Of a DNA stretch of 64,000 nucleotides, positions 1 to 12,948 are shown piece by piece. This DNA comes from Aspidiotus rigidus (taxonomy: Eukaryota; Arthropoda; Insecta; Hemiptera; Diaspididae): assembly GCA_035079385.1 (NCBI GenBank), contig JAVHKY010000053.1, positions 4,774,001 through 4,838,000 of the forward strand, in the 5' to 3' direction. Both the position numbers and the translations under genes were made by a program. Positions within the stretch are counted from its first letter, which is position 1. Each line of letters starts with the position of its first letter. Under the pieces are notes generated by a model, which ran no database searches, was not told the DNA's origin, and saw only the letters and a list, made by a program, of their open reading frames with translations.

Positions 1-72
1 TTGAGTGTTTGAAGAATGAAAACCTGAGAAATTTTAGTCCCAATTTTTCATTTTCGACTTTGACGTATGTAG

Positions 73-1925
73 CTACATCGGATTCATTGAAACATACCGT
101 GATCCTCACGGTAGTCGCGGAGAATTCGAAGGTTTTGTTGCAATGGTGAATAAAGAAATGTCGAAGAAATTTTCGACGTTAGTTGAGGAAGCCGAAAAAT
201 TACTTCCAAAGTTACCATGGCCAGAAGCTTTTGAAAAGGATACGTTTCAGAAGCCGGACTTTACATCTTTGGATGTACTAACTTTTGCTGGAAGCGGAAT
301 ACCGAGTGGCATCAACATTCCGAATTGTTAGTAGAATGTTTTCGTTTTTCAGTATTGATGATTTTATCAAAATTCAATATTCAACTTCGCTAGTACAGAT
401 GATGAAATCCGGCAAAATGAAGGATTCAAGAATGTGTCCCTTGGAAATGTGATGCCATCCGCGTTCAAAAATAGAGTTCTTCCATTCTTGACGGCAGAAG
501 ATGGAGAATTACTGATAAAATACGCTGTCCAAGCGTTTGAGGTAAGCTCCAGAATTTTCACTTAGTTTGTCAAGTCATTAACTCATTGATGTCCGTCAAT
601 TTTAAAGGTCCAAGTTGGATTACATGAATTACTCGGCCATGGTAGTGGGAAATTGTTTCACTGCGCAGAAGATGGCTCTTTTGATTTCGATCAAAAAACC
701 GTTGTTGATCCTTTGACTGGAAAACTGGTAAGTAAGTTAGGCTATGATATGTGTTGATCAATAAAATTTTTTCTTTCGCTGGTGGATATTGAAATAATTT
801 TGAATATTTTCTGTTACCGCTAATGAGTATTGAAATATTTTTTATAGATTTCTTCATGGTACAAACCTGGAGAAAATTATGATTCCGTTTTCAGCTCGTT
901 AGGATCACCATACGAAGAATGCCGCGCCGAATGTGTGGGATTATATCTAAGTGTATTTCCAGATGTTGTAAAGTGAGTGTTTTTTTTTAAAGGCCCTTAA
1001 TTTTTATGATATCATTGAATATCTCGTATGAGTATTTTTAATCGTTGCAGAATATTTGTGGAGAATGAGGCGGAAATCGACGATATCGTTTACGTTAATT
1101 GGCTCCTATTATTGACTAGTGGTATTGAAAAGGCTTTAGAAATGTACCAACCTATTACTAATACATGGTTACAGGTAAAACGAAACTAGAAGTTGTGAAA
1201 GTCTACGTTGAAAGTTCCTTAAACATGTTTAATTCTTTGTCGTAGGCACACTGTCAAGCTCGGTTTGTTATTTCACGAGTGTTATTAGAGGCTGGAGATG
1301 ATTTGATAACGGTGACTGAAACCGTTCCGGACGAAAAATTATTAATAACATTGAACAGGGACAGTATACGAACAAAAGGTGTCGAAGCGATCCGAAATTT
1401 TCTACTAAAATTACAAGTAAGGCAGTAAAAATTACTACGAACTTGTGTGATTCTTTCCATCTCGAATGGAGTTTGTTTGAAAAAGAAGAAGGTAAATTAG
1501 ATATCGTAATACAAATTTAAAATAATCTTGTTCTCGTTACAGGTATACAAGAGCACCGCGAACAGAGCCGAGGCGCAAAGTCTTTTTGATAAGTATTCAG
1601 AAGTGTCCGACAATGGGAAACATCCGTGGAAGCGATGGCGTGCTATTGTACTGAAACATAAACAACCCAGGAAGATGTTCGTTCAAGCAAATACTGTTGT
1701 TGAGGGTATTGACATTTCTATTAAAATGTATCATTCTTCATTTTAAATCCTACTAATAATATGCAATTGGGTTGTATTTTAGATGATGACGTGCAGCTCA
1801 AGACGTACGAGCCAACACCTGAAAATTTAATCAAGTCATGGGTGGAACGATTCCCCGATCGAGAATACATTTACTCATCGTTGATATCGTTGGCTGAGAA
1901 AGATCGTGAACATTTCAAATATTGA
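73..1925 (+). CDS. DPP3: Dipeptidyl peptidase 3 (DPP III), C-terminal eight exons, 5' end outside window
   Basis: This is the 3' part of a zinc exopeptidase of family M49, a cytosolic enzyme that removes dipeptides from the N-terminus of short peptides. Exons read from splice signals and unbroken phase: 73-326, 399-541, 608-727, 848-972, 1051-1174, 1246-1416, 1543-1705 and 1783-1925 (TGA), giving 413 residues; the whole protein is usually a little over 700. The family's zinc motif HELLGH is encoded at 623-640 and the second motif EECRAE at 914-931, so the two His ligands, the Glu ligand and the catalytic Glu are all present. The block [12 protein letters not shown] just before the first intron is also typical. 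No lesion was seen and all introns are GT-AG and short (66-126 bp). The first visible base completes a codon split by an upstream intron, so the start codon lies outside. A candidate AATAAA lies at 2234-2239. Identification is firm. Confidence 0.96.
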
Positions 1926-2630
1926 AAACTTGAAAACAAATTTTGCATCAAGAGCTTTGATTTCTTCGTTACGCACCTGTGTAAACTTTCTAATTTTTAT
2001 TTAATTTTGTAAAATATTTTTGTATTTTAATACAGTCAATTTGTCTCGAAGAAAAAGAAAAGTGTCGAGTTCATATTAATTTTCTGAAGATGACTACGCA
2101 AAATAACCTTGTTTAGATACCTTACGTGGAAGAAGGACGTATGCCTAAATTTCGACCATTATCCCGTTACTAATTCTAAAGTTGGTGAACTTTTCACAGA
2201 CTCATTGAACTTTTTGACTTGGTAGATACTACGAATAAAAAACATTTTCATAAAATAATCTGAATTCTTTTATGTAAAAGTACGGGTTGAAAAAAGGTTT
2301 TGATGAACATAATGCCAAAAATAAAATATCTTCAAGCCAGTAACTTTTTCTTCTTTTTGTTCATATCAAATGAAAATGAAACGTAGCAACAACAATGAAA
2401 TAACATTAAAATAACACAAGTACGGTATTGCAATGAGAAGGACTTCAAGGACATTGAAATATGAGTAAAAAAAAAAAAAAATTTACGATTAAAAAAATTG
2501 TCTAACGAAATAAGAAATATATATCACTTGGGTTGACAAAACAATGACTTACTTCGGTTATCAAGATCAGAAGCCCTCCACTCTGTAAACTACGTAATGC
2601 GAGGCCCTTATCTATTTGGTGTGAATTAAA
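1926..2630. other. Convergent intergenic stretch between DPP3 and the zinc-finger gene
   Basis: It holds the two 3' untranslated regions facing each other. There is a possible polyadenylation signal for DPP3 (AATAAA at 2234-2239) and a poly-A tract near 2468-2481. I see no other gene or repeat here. Confidence 0.6.
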
Positions 2631-4690
2631 CTAAACTATAACTTCCGACACAGTGTACGTTGTTTCGAGCTTGACATCAAGCTCTCGTGACGATTCTTCG
2701 GCTGCATCTAATTCCAGAATGTGCTTAAAATTGTTCATATCATTTTCGTGTACCAACAAATGTGTTTTAAAATTATCTTTCCGGGTGAATCCCTTTTGGC
2801 ATACGTGACATCTAAACAAATATTTTAATTCTGGATTGGTTTCGTGAATTAACATGTGTCGTTTGAGGTGACTCTTCGTTTTAAACCCTTTTCCACATAC
2901 GGTGCACCGATGAATATATTTTAAATTTGGATCTGTTTCATGATTCAGTTTATGGACTTTCAGGTGACTCCTCATGGTGAATCCTCTCGTGCATACGTCA
3001 CATTTAAAACGATACATAATTTCTGGATCGGAGCTATGAGTCATCATATGTAATTTGAGATAAAACTTTCTAGTAAATCCTTTCTTACACGTATGACATT
3101 TAAATGTATCACCAAAATCTGGACCGGTTTCATGGCTTAACATATGCTTCTTCAGAAGACTTTTCCATTTGAATTTTTTCCCACACGTACACCTGAATAA
3201 ATCTTTCATCATAGAAGTGGAGTTATGAGTTGCCATATGTCGTTTTTTATCACCCTTGCGAGCGAAACCTTTATCACATACATCACATTTGAACCGTGAT
3301 TTAACATTTATATCGGCGTCGTGGATTAACATGTGTTGCTTCAAATTACTCTGTCGAGTGAATCCTCGATTGCACATATCACAATTAAATAAATATTTTA
3401 AATCGGGATTACATTCGTGGGTCAACATATGCTGCTTTAGATTACCTTTACTTTTGAACACCTTACAGCATACACCACAAGAACGGTGGGTTATTAAATC
3501 CAGATTATCGTCGTGAACCAATACATGCTTCTTCAAGTTACGCTTGAATTTATAAACTTTTTCGCACACATTACACGAATAAAAACTCTTCGAATCACTG
3601 AGATTAACACCGTTATTTATGGAACTTGAGTCTGGTAAGATAAAATCTTCCAAATTTACAGTTTCTTCGTATAATTCTTCATCATTCTCCGAAGTACATT
3701 GAATACTTTCAACTTCTTCTTTTATAGGGAATGATGGGATGTTATCTTGGCTGCCTTCTTCCAACGAAACTGAATACGAAATGTCTTCAGTGCAGCCATC
3801 GAGAGATGTGCAAGTGATTCTTTCTACGTCATTCTCCGCAGGAATTTCGCACTCTATATCTTGTACAATGACTGAAAGAGATAGAAAAAAATCAGTGATA
3901 ATAATAGAGAAATATATACTCGTATAATTATACGAGAGAATGAAGCTACAGTCGTTTCAAGACAAATAATATTGATACATGTAGTAATGAGCTTCTTATA
4001 TCAAACCTCTAGGTTAAGCGAGAAACAAAACCGGTGAAAAGTTTCAACGTTCTCAAAATCGATAGATTTTGATTGAATTTGTAGTTCCAGTCATTCACAT
4101 TAAATTAAAAACTAACAGATTAACAACTCACCAGATGAAGATTCGTCATTCTCTGAATTATTCATGCAACAAAATTCCTCTAGATGATTGGCAAAGGCAT
4201 CTCTCTCGGCTTCTGCTTTCAAACGTAATTGTTTCTCTTCATTGGCCAAAGTTCTAGCGGCGGATAGTTCATCTCCCAAAAACTGGATGTTTTCATTGGC
4301 TTTATCTAATGCGGCTTTCAGGTGTTTACAACATCCACTGGCCAATTCATGACGCTCGTCTTTGTTGGTAACTAATTCACAGGATTTCCCTCCAGAACGG
4401 ATAAAGATACGTCCTTCGGTCTCGGTTCTTTTTTTCAATTGTTTCTCTTCATCCAATAACTTTTTAGTCTCCGACAACTTACTGTCCAGAGAAGCAACGT
4501 TTTCTTGCGCTGTAGCTAACTCTGCTTTTAAACGTTTGCACTCGTTCGTCAATTCAATAAATTTCAATCGAGCGGCACCTTGATTCGAAAGATATTTTGA
4601 GTACTCTTTTTTGTAAGTATTGTCCACAAGTACCACGAAACTTTTAGGGTTGTTCAGGCGTAAAATTACATCTGATTTTTTAGCCATCAT
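2631..4690 (-). CDS. Coiled-coil plus nine-finger C2H2 zinc-finger protein, two coding exons
   Basis: Coding exons are 4690-4132 and 3871-2631, joined by a GT-AG intron (donor at 4131, acceptor CAG at 3872-3874). Together they are exactly 1800 nt, 599 residues plus stop. The start is the first of two adjacent ATGs, four bases after an acceptor (CAG at 4695-4697), so a 5' noncoding exon lies upstream. The N-terminal exon (about residues 1-186) is charged and heptad-like (KRLKAELATAQENV, SKLSETKKLLDEEK, then ARTLANEEKQLRLKAEAE), so a coiled coil is likely. The second exon has an acidic segment with an IKEE sumoylation-type motif, then nine C2H2 fingers. Linkers between fingers are long (about 10-13 residues, often with NPDLKY or similar) rather than TGEKP. 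Finger 5 has C-x-C instead of C-x2-C. Probably a nuclear DNA-binding regulator; no named orthologue recognised. Confidence 0.9.
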
Positions 4691-7116
4691 GAGTCTGAAA
4701 CAGATGAAAACATACACTTACTGATTCGGGTTGTACGGATATCGACGTACGAAACAGACATCAAGAATTCGAAAACTACGATGAAACATTACAAGACCAA
4801 AGCTGAGCGTTCACATTATTTTAAAGGTATTCTACATATGAGTAACGTAAATTAGAATTCTCACCGTAAAATTAAAAGCTTGTATTCCAGTATCGAATTC
4901 TTTTAGTATTTCTGATCACAATTCCAACATTTCTCATAATAAATTCACCTATTTTGTGCTTCGATCTACAAAAAATCAAAAATAATGAAAGAATTACAAC
5001 GTTAATTAAGATGATATCCAGGAGAATTTACTGTATCCACAAACTTCAGTATGACTGAAGAATTCTGAATGCGCTCTTTCAAGCTTAATGAAACAATATC
5101 GATCGCAAAAAATTTTTCAGCAGTAAAAGTAGGTACACGAACTCATTCTGACAAGGCTATCTTTCAATCAAATTTGCAATCTCCTAGCGTTTTGCCTACA
5201 CTCTCAATTATAATCTTTTGAATCCTATTCGAAATAAGGATGGATATTGATCAGTTCGATGGAAAAAGGAAGCAATATTGAAGAAACAATATAAGAGAAA
5301 AATATTGTACGTTAAATCTGTTAAGAGAGAACAGTTGTGCTCTCATCAGATTTGTATCTCTCAGGATGGCCGTATTTACATTCTTAGAAGAAAACTGATA
5401 CACTGACCTCATACTGTTGGATTATATTCTCATAACCTTGCACTTCAGTGTGTATTGAAATGACGGCGAGTAGCAATGCATTTTTCTAGGTATAAACATT
5501 ATGATACCTTTTTCATATATTCCTCCACTTTGCGAATGACATTATTCAACATTCGAGATGAAATGGAAGCAAAACTACTACACTGATGACCCTTTTGAAC
5601 TGCATTGATGTATCTATACTCACGGGTTAGCTTCTCCGATCGCGTTATTCGAATCGCTTGGCCAAACAAATTAATCTTACGTATTGAAAGTATCTCCTGA
5701 ACGAGAGATGTTGATTCGAAGTTTGCAGATAGTAATTTGTACAAATTTGGTAGAAGGAATTTTCCATTATCTGGATTTCGGTCGGTCTGTAGTTCCAAGT
5801 TTCGCACAACAATTTGAATTACACAGTTTCATTATCATTCTTTTAGATGTCTTATCACCGCTCCATGCTAGCGCCTTACTCCATGTAAGGCGCCTTACTC
5901 CATGTGCGAATTACAGAGCGGTTGCGCTGCTGCCGGTGGTAATTTACAGAAACTGGACGAGAAGGTGATCCATCCCATGGAACCCCTATGGAACCGTGGT
6001 CGCGTACGTACTTTTGATCATAAGAGGGTTTATGCACATAAAATCATCTTTAATATGAATTTCTTTTAAAAAGAACAAAGGACGAAAGTTGTAGCTACTA
6101 TTAAAATTTTCTTTCCAGTGAACTCAATTATGAATTTTCTGCAATACTTTTTTTATCGCCATCCACATCCCCCTTTGACCAAATGACTATAGTTTGATAG
6201 TACTTGGATACTTCTCGGACTTATCGTTATACATCTGCGGATGCTATTCAGATATTTCCTTAAAGTTCTAAACGGCGGTCAAATTATGCAATTTATCCTT
6301 CTCGTCTTTTCTCAATTTTTCATCATTCAGGCATTATCCTGTTTACTTTATCGCGCTTTCAACTCCGCCACAATACAGTATACTTGTCGCAAATTGCGAA
6401 GCCTTTTCCTGTAATGCATCTTCCCAGACAACCGTATTTACATCTACAATGAATTTAAGAATTTTACTTCAGTATCTCTCCTACTCGCTGAGATCCTGCG
6501 CAAGTATAAGTGTTACATACGAACTACCTACCCGAAACCTCTGTAAAAGCGGTTCAGAATAAACGAAATATTGAATCGTTCTCACTTCTATTCATTTACA
6601 AGTACAATACTAGACTAAGAATGGAGGCAAACAAGCGGAGCAACTTAGAAAGACATGAAATAAGTATGATCTTTGGTTCAGCCAGAAAATTTTTTAGCAG
6701 GGATCGCCCACTATCTCTTTTGTTGGGGCATATTCTCAGGAAATTTCACCGAGCACGTCCAACTTTATTGACCTCATCATTCTCGGGAAAATATCCAGAG
6801 ACTCGAAACCATCAAGCTATTAGTACTTAGTACTTACATAATATAATGTGAAACTTGAGGACGGGATTCGGGGATTGCATCATCAACTTGTGACGTCATT
6901 AATCTATGTTAGAAAAATTTGTCTAGGCTAGATATTGTAGGAATTTGTCAAGGTTAGATTAAAGGAATTTTTATAGGCTAGATTAAGTTCAGAAAAAGCC
7001 TTCAGTAGATATTTTTGTTCCGTATTTCACAACATGACAAATATTTCATCGTGTGTGTACAGAGGTAGGCCTATACTGCATTTAATACAGATAGACCTTT
7101 TCCCATGTGACGTCAC
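4691..7116. other. Gene-poor stretch upstream of the zinc-finger gene
   Basis: A splice acceptor at 4695-4697 (minus strand) shows that the zinc-finger gene has an upstream exon somewhere here, but I could not place it. A short direct duplication with the motif GCGCCTTACTCCATG lies near 5871-5907. The longest open frame (6510-6830, +) has no recognisable domain and unremarkable composition, so I do not call it. From 6880 to 7010 there are loose, degenerate copies of a TAGGCTAGATT-like motif. Confidence 0.5.
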
Positions 7117-7431
7117 TAAGGAACTATATAGGATAGGTATGCGCAAGTGATAAGAGTCGAAGGAGGAGCAGTTTTAGTTTTAGAAGATTTCAGGAGGGCC
7201 GTGTGAGAAAAATTGAAATGTCAAACATTGAATTTTGGTTAATTAGAAAGATTATATCGATGAAAACAAGAAATTAGGGAATTTCCTTCATTTTTTGCAG
7301 TTTAAATTCTTGTATTCGATGTTTGATGCTTAAAATTCTCTTAGGATACTACTCAGATTGCTCCTCCTTTATCAGTGTGGTGACGATCCTATTCTTATCA
7401 CTCGCGCATACCTATCTTATATAGTTCCTTA
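7117..7431. mobile_element. Short inverted-repeat element (MITE), about 311 bp, TA flanks
   Basis: The left arm starts AGGAACTATATAGGATAGG at 7119 and the right arm is its inverse, ending at 7429. The arms match imperfectly for about 75 bp, including GGTATGCGC and GGAGGAGCA blocks. TA dinucleotides flank both ends (7117-7118, 7430-7431), as in Tc1/mariner-type elements. There is no coding capacity. Confidence 0.75.
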
Positions 7432-10400
7432 ACATTACAGCATACATAACAGTGAACGACAGCGAGCAAAAGTACCCGCAATATGTACGATACTCATTCG
7501 ATACCTATTACGATGATTGGGCCAACCATCCTATCGATTCCCATACGAATACATAGGGAACGTTTCAATCACCCACTGGTATTCAAAAATAAGAAATAAA
7601 TGTAGAACCAAAGGGTTATATTTAGAGTGTGGAAGTTCTCAAGTATCCAAAAATGTACCTTTGTTTCCGTATTTATTTCTTGTTTTGAAATATCAATGAA
7701 TGATCAAAACGTTTCCCATATATTCTTATGGGATCTTGAACAATGCCTGGCCCCAAGCCGCAGCGAGCAGCCTGTTCAATACGTCATGGGGAAAAGGTCT
7801 ATTGCTAAGATCGATAACCACTCTCAAATGTCTAAAGCCTCCCTAACAGCAACTTTCTTATGCAAGAGTCCTTATGCCTCCGCGAAAAAAAAATAAAAAT
7901 AAAGTTTTCTACCGGATGGTACGTTGTGACGTCACGACTTGAGATACACATTCTGTGTCACATTGTATTTTATTTTTGCTTAGCATTATTTTTAAAATTT
8001 CTGTGCAGTCTTGGCAAGTTTTTTTTTGCATGGCATTTTTCAAATTTTTGGTGTCTTTGAAGAAGTGTCTTCTTCTCAATGCCTTAATGGTGGTAATATA
8101 CCTATACCACATGAATTCTATGACTGTGAAGACTGTTAGTATAGTCTTAGATCAAATGTATCTCAATTTTTTCAGTTGTCTATCATTATTTTGGCTGGGG
8201 ACACTTGAGTACGTATCTGGCAAAAGCGCGTCTGCACAATGTATTTCTTATTGGACGGACCCCCTTCTGCCAAAACCCTTCCCACTTATACTATGATTAT
8301 TTGCGGGAAAATTTTTTGCATTTTGGAGCTTGACAAGCAAAAAGGAACCAAATGACTCATACGGATCTCTTCGTTTCCAAATCTAGATATAATTATAGGA
8401 AAAATCAAGAATTCTCGAGCTCTACATCTCGGTAAGGAAGAGAGCTGTGTTTCTTTTGAAAAAAAATGAAAAAATGATTTTCCGTTATGCAGCACTCAAT
8501 GAGAGAAAAAAAAATAAGAGACCCGGGTACTAAGGCGTATGGCGACTCAGTCTTGTTTGAAGGATAAACTCCCTTTCTTTAAGCCTCGCGTCGTCCCTCC
8601 ATCAAGATTTAACAAAACAATTTCAATTGGTCTCGTACATCTCAGAGACCTCCGATTACATGCTCAAATTTTTTATTCCCACTTCTTGCAAAAGAATTCA
8701 TGAATGAAATTTAATTCGACTTCCTTGGTATTTCTTCCCTCAGCTCATCACTAACTGTATGTATTGCCGTGTTTTTTGACAGATTCTAAGTGCCTTCTGA
8801 ATTTCTCCTCTTTTTAAGTTTGCCTTCAAAGTAGTGGTCGACAATACAATTTCCTGGATCCGCCCATCCCACAATAAGACAACCAACATATTCTTGCCAT
8901 GACTCATTGACTCCTCACTGTTGATTTTGAGGAAGAGACTAGCATCAATGCTCATCAAGCATATTCCTCAGCAGGTTCACTGTAGACTACAAATAATAAC
9001 ATGGATTCCTTCATTTGTGAGAAATGTATAACGTCTTCTCAATGGTACGCATACGTCTTCATCTCACAACAGAAACTCAAAAGAAGTGAGCCCTCTTCCT
9101 GAAGGAAACTCACGAGGTGATCTGTAGTTGCTAATCTGTTACTTTGGTCATCACAATATACTCCAATAGGTACCAATATTCAATTTGTCTGCCTCTATCT
9201 TCATTCCAATAAGTCTCTTGCGCGATGAACCTGCGTTTCTAACTGATGTAACATTCGATGTATGAGTGAAATCGGACAGTTATCACCGTGAAAGGTCACG
9301 AAGTTATAGTCCCATCCTATTTGGCTAGGCCACTCTTATTTTTCCCCTAAAAACAACTATTCATTTTATTTAATACCTTTCCATTTAAATCTTGTACTGA
9401 ATTATCAGTTCAAAAAATACAAAACTGAAAATTTTAATTCACCTACTAGGTTGTATTCCTCAAATTTCTTGTGTGGGTATGTGTGTAAATGTGGAAGAGT
9501 TCATGTAACCCGATATTGATGTCACTTCTTTTTAATTTGGGATCAATTCTAGGCTTCATTCGCATAATTTTCTCACTTCTCGCATAACAAGAATAATAAA
9601 AATACAAAATTGAGTACCTACTTCATTAATTCAGGTTTATAGTTTTAATTAATATAACGCATGCGAACTCCATATTCTGCTATACGCTTAATCTAGTATG
9701 GTCATTAAGCGGCTGTAGCTGTTAGCACGTATCCATTCGCGAGCTCGTGATCAGTGCATTGCCTTTCCTTTTCGTTAATTTAAATCTCTCGTCTATTTTG
9801 CAGGTTTTTGCTTATATTTGTATATTACGCAGAAGTTATTTGCGCGGTACCGTATAGATATGGCTTGGAGCTTTTTTCCCCAATAAGTATCTGATATAAA
9901 ATCTCTTAAGAATATCATAGTAGAGTTGTTAACATTTTATCAGCGTCATCAACGTTGGTGGAGTTACAGTCGACGAAAACGTGAACTCATTATTTTGAAA
10001 TAGCACGGACGAAATTGTATTTGTGTCGCGTTATGTAGCATTTTTTACGGTCTTATGAATACGACTACAAGAATTGCGATCTGCCTTTACGCTTATTCTT
10101 CTTCCTATCGCGTTGATTATTTAATCAGGGATAACGACAAAAACTGATATCCATAAAAAAATTTTGAGAACAAAAATGATGCAGCAGAGACGACTTTGTT
10201 CGCTACGTCTAGACAGGGAGTTCTCGGCAAGTTCTCGGGTCTCGCGTATTTTTTACGTCATCATAAGAAGAAAAGAGACTAAATTTCTAAAATTTCGGAA
10301 GGGCAGTAAACGTAAGGTTGATCAGTACCTAACGTGGAATGTTCTCTAATTTGGGGTATCTCATTCAAACGAAGCTTTATGAAAGTACAGTATTACTCTT

Positions 10401-10997
10401 TCGAGAAGAATGGAGTTCTACCACTGAGTAGCTCTTAATTGTCGAATGCTACCATCGGTATAAGGGGCTCATAGCTTTGCCTTGCTCTTCCGCAGCATAC
10501 ATCTGAGATTTCGAGGGAATACATTCATGGTTTTGGAAAGGCTGAGAAATGGCGGAAATTTGTAATTAACATTGAAGTGCAAAAGTAAAGAAAAGGTTCG
10601 GCTGTTTCGGCGCAGAGACTAGTGCGGAGAGCGGCAAAAAGTTGTTTTGAGATTTCAGGCAAGCCCACCCGAAAAAAAAAGATAAAAATTTGTACCATCA
10701 CACTTCAAAAAATTTTCAAGTAGTTTTTGTCGGAGAAATATTTCAAATATGAACTTAATAAGTACTTGAAAAATAATTCAAGTCCGATAAATTTTCTTAT
10801 TTGTATTTATTTTTTCTTTTACAACGATTTTAAAAAATATTCCAAGACAGTAAATTTTGTTCTTGGAAAATATAATACGATATTTTCATAATTTATGAGT
10901 TTTTTTTTTTTTCAAGCTGCATTTCTAAAAGCACCTATACGATGTCGAAAAATATTAAATTTGGGACATTTTCAAAGTCCATATTTTACTATTCAAA
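7432..10997. other. No gene recognised
   Basis: AT-rich sequence with only short, overlapping open frames that lack domain signals. Nothing resembling an exon with supporting splice context was found. A TGACGTCA palindrome occurs at 7925-7932. Confidence 0.4.
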
Positions 10998-11755
10998 TAG
11001 GAGCGTCTGTTGACCGGAAGGTTTGCATTTGGATCCATCCACGACTTGATCCATCACTGGTGAACGTGACTCGCGTGCAATAACTCGTCGGTTTACTGCC
11101 ATGCTCGGAGTCAGAGGTAAGTAAGAGTGATGCCGCGGGACTTCGACAGGTTTTTGTACTTCAATTTTTCATTTTCGATTGTCGGACTTGGAAATATTTT
11201 CAACTGTTGGACTTGGAATTATTTTCCAATTGTTAGACTTCGAAATATTTTCATACTTCTTGGACTTGTAAAATTTTTCTTTTTTGATTGTCTCCCACAG
11301 TTGAAAATATTTCCAAGTCCAACAAACAGTTGAAAATATTTCAAAGTCCAACAGTTCAAAATACTTCCAAGTCCAAGAATTGAAAATGAAAAATTGTTCA
11401 AGTCCACTTATGAAAACATTTCAAAGTCCCACAATTCAAAAATACTTTTAAGTCCAACAGTTGAAAATATTTCAAAGTTCAACAGTTCAAAATATTTCTA
11501 AGTCCAAGAATTGAAAATGAAAACTTTTACAAGTCCACTTGTGAAAATATTTCAAAGTCACACAATTCGAAAATAATTCCCAGTCCAACAGTTGAAAATA
11601 CATATTTTCAAGTCCAAGAATTGGAAATGAAAAATTTTACAAGTCCAAGAAGTACGAAAATATTTCTAAGTCCCGCAGCATCACTCGCATGCGCACGAGT
11701 CACGTTTACAAGTGATGGATCCAAACGCAAACCTTTCTGTCAACAGACGCTCCTA
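10998..11755. mobile_element. Fold-back TIR element, about 754 bp, TA flanks
   Basis: Terminal inverted repeats start GGAGCGTCTGTTGAC at 11000 and end with the inverse at 11753. They run about 75-85 bp with internal GGATCCATC and CGTGACTCG blocks. TA lies on each side (10998-10999, 11754-11755). The interior consists of many degenerate copies of a motif like TTGGACTTGGAAATATTTTC. They run one way at 11160-11280 and the opposite way at 11290-11650, so most of the element could fold on itself. It has no open frame of interest. Confidence 0.8.
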
Positions 11756-11898
11756 CTCAAACTGCCATCTATGAAATTATTACAAATCTAGAAAGATTCA
11801 ATGAAAGAAACGCAAGAAGAAAGATGAAAATTATTTTGAAAAAATATTCCTGTTGATAGGGCACGGTTGATTCCAAACTGTTGGATACGTCTTTAAAG

Positions 11899-12396
11899 GC
11901 GGATGACAATGTTGGCATTGGAAATTCCCTTGATTTTTGTTCCCGGTTCATTTTGGCCGGGAATTTCAATTTTTTTTAATGAATTGATCTCTGGTAATTC
12001 ACATTTTGCATATCGTATTGATAAAAAACTAATAAAATGGAAAGAAAAAACAACTGAAAAATGAATTTGATATCTGAGAGTTGGTAAACAATGAAAAAGA
12101 AACCTGGTATTGGTGCCCCCCATGTATGACGTGTTTGGATATGAAATATCATAAAAGTAGCTATAATAGGTGAACAAAAACCACTTTTCTGCAAATGAGC
12201 TTTTTTCTCTTCTTCCCGGGAATCATAATCCATTTATCATCAAAAAAATTCAGCTATAGTCCAGAAATGATGTATTTAACTCATAAAATCTAAATTGCAG
12301 GTGATTTCCACTCGGGATTCCCGTTCCGGGGAATTTGTTGAAAATTTCCAGTCAAAAATTTCATTCCCCCGGGACTTTGCCAACACTGGCGGATGG
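11899..12396. mobile_element. Nonautonomous hAT-like element with 8-bp target duplication
   Basis: The element body is 11907-12388 (482 bp). Its ends are CAATGTTGGCA at the left and TGCCAACACTG at the right, inverted repeats with one mismatch. It is flanked by GCGGATGA (11899-11906) and GCGGATGG (12389-12396), an 8-bp target duplication with one mismatch, which is the hAT hallmark. Sub-terminal GGGAATT / AATTCCC blocks are also inverted. No transposase remains. Confidence 0.85.
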
Positions 12397-12404
12397 ACTT
12401 CAGC

Positions 12405-12530
12405 ATGTGACATCTTGGCGCAGTAATTATGGACACTAGTTAGGTTGAGAATTAGAATATCCTAGGTTCGAATTCCATATCATAATAAAATAAGTCGTTT
12501 TTCTTTTTTTTTCCATTTTTTTTTTTCCCC
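12405..12530 (+). repeat. Probable tRNA-derived SINE head
   Basis: An A-box-like TGGCGCAGTAATTATGG starts near 12414 and a good B box, GGTTCGAATTC, starts near 12467. The 52-bp spacing is longer than in a tRNA gene, and no cloverleaf closes neatly, so a SINE promoter is more likely than a functional tRNA. A T-rich tract follows at about 12497-12528. Confidence 0.4.
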
Positions 12531-12829
12531 TAATTGGTTTTGTCATGGGAGAAGAGTCTTATAAGGGTTACAAATCTATCGTAATAGTGCTACAGAGAAG
12601 GTGAAAGTGAATTGCAGACGAGCTTGAAAAATTATGAGGGCTTCCAATGCTTTTTCTAGACAGGCTATATACGGGCTGAAATACAGGCTTCAAAAAGGCT
12701 TCCAGGCTATAATCGGGCTACATGCGAACACAATGAATTTAGCCAAATGGAGCGTCCTGATTGGTCGACTTTTTAGAAAGGAACCCGCTATCTCTTTTGT
12801 TGAGGGGGTATTTACAAAAAACGAGTGCG

Positions 12830-12948
12830 AGCGCATTCAAATTGTGACTTCTCTATTTTTGGGACTTGGGAAAGTTTCAGATTCTGAGCTATATATGATT
12901 GGGCGGACTTGGAAAAATTTCCACTCTCGAGCTATATAATTATATATA
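12830..12948 (+). repeat. Left part of a degenerate satellite-like array
   Basis: Two to three units of a motif reading GGACTTGGAAAAATTTCC, then ACTCTCGAGCTATATATGA. The same unit resumes at 18750, after the insertion of a dispersed repeat and a retrotransposon, so 12949-18745 is an interruption of one array. Confidence 0.7.

Noticed and set aside
12405..12480. Possible tRNA gene from the A and B boxes
   Set aside because: Box spacing is too long and acceptor and anticodon stems do not form; kept only as a SINE head.
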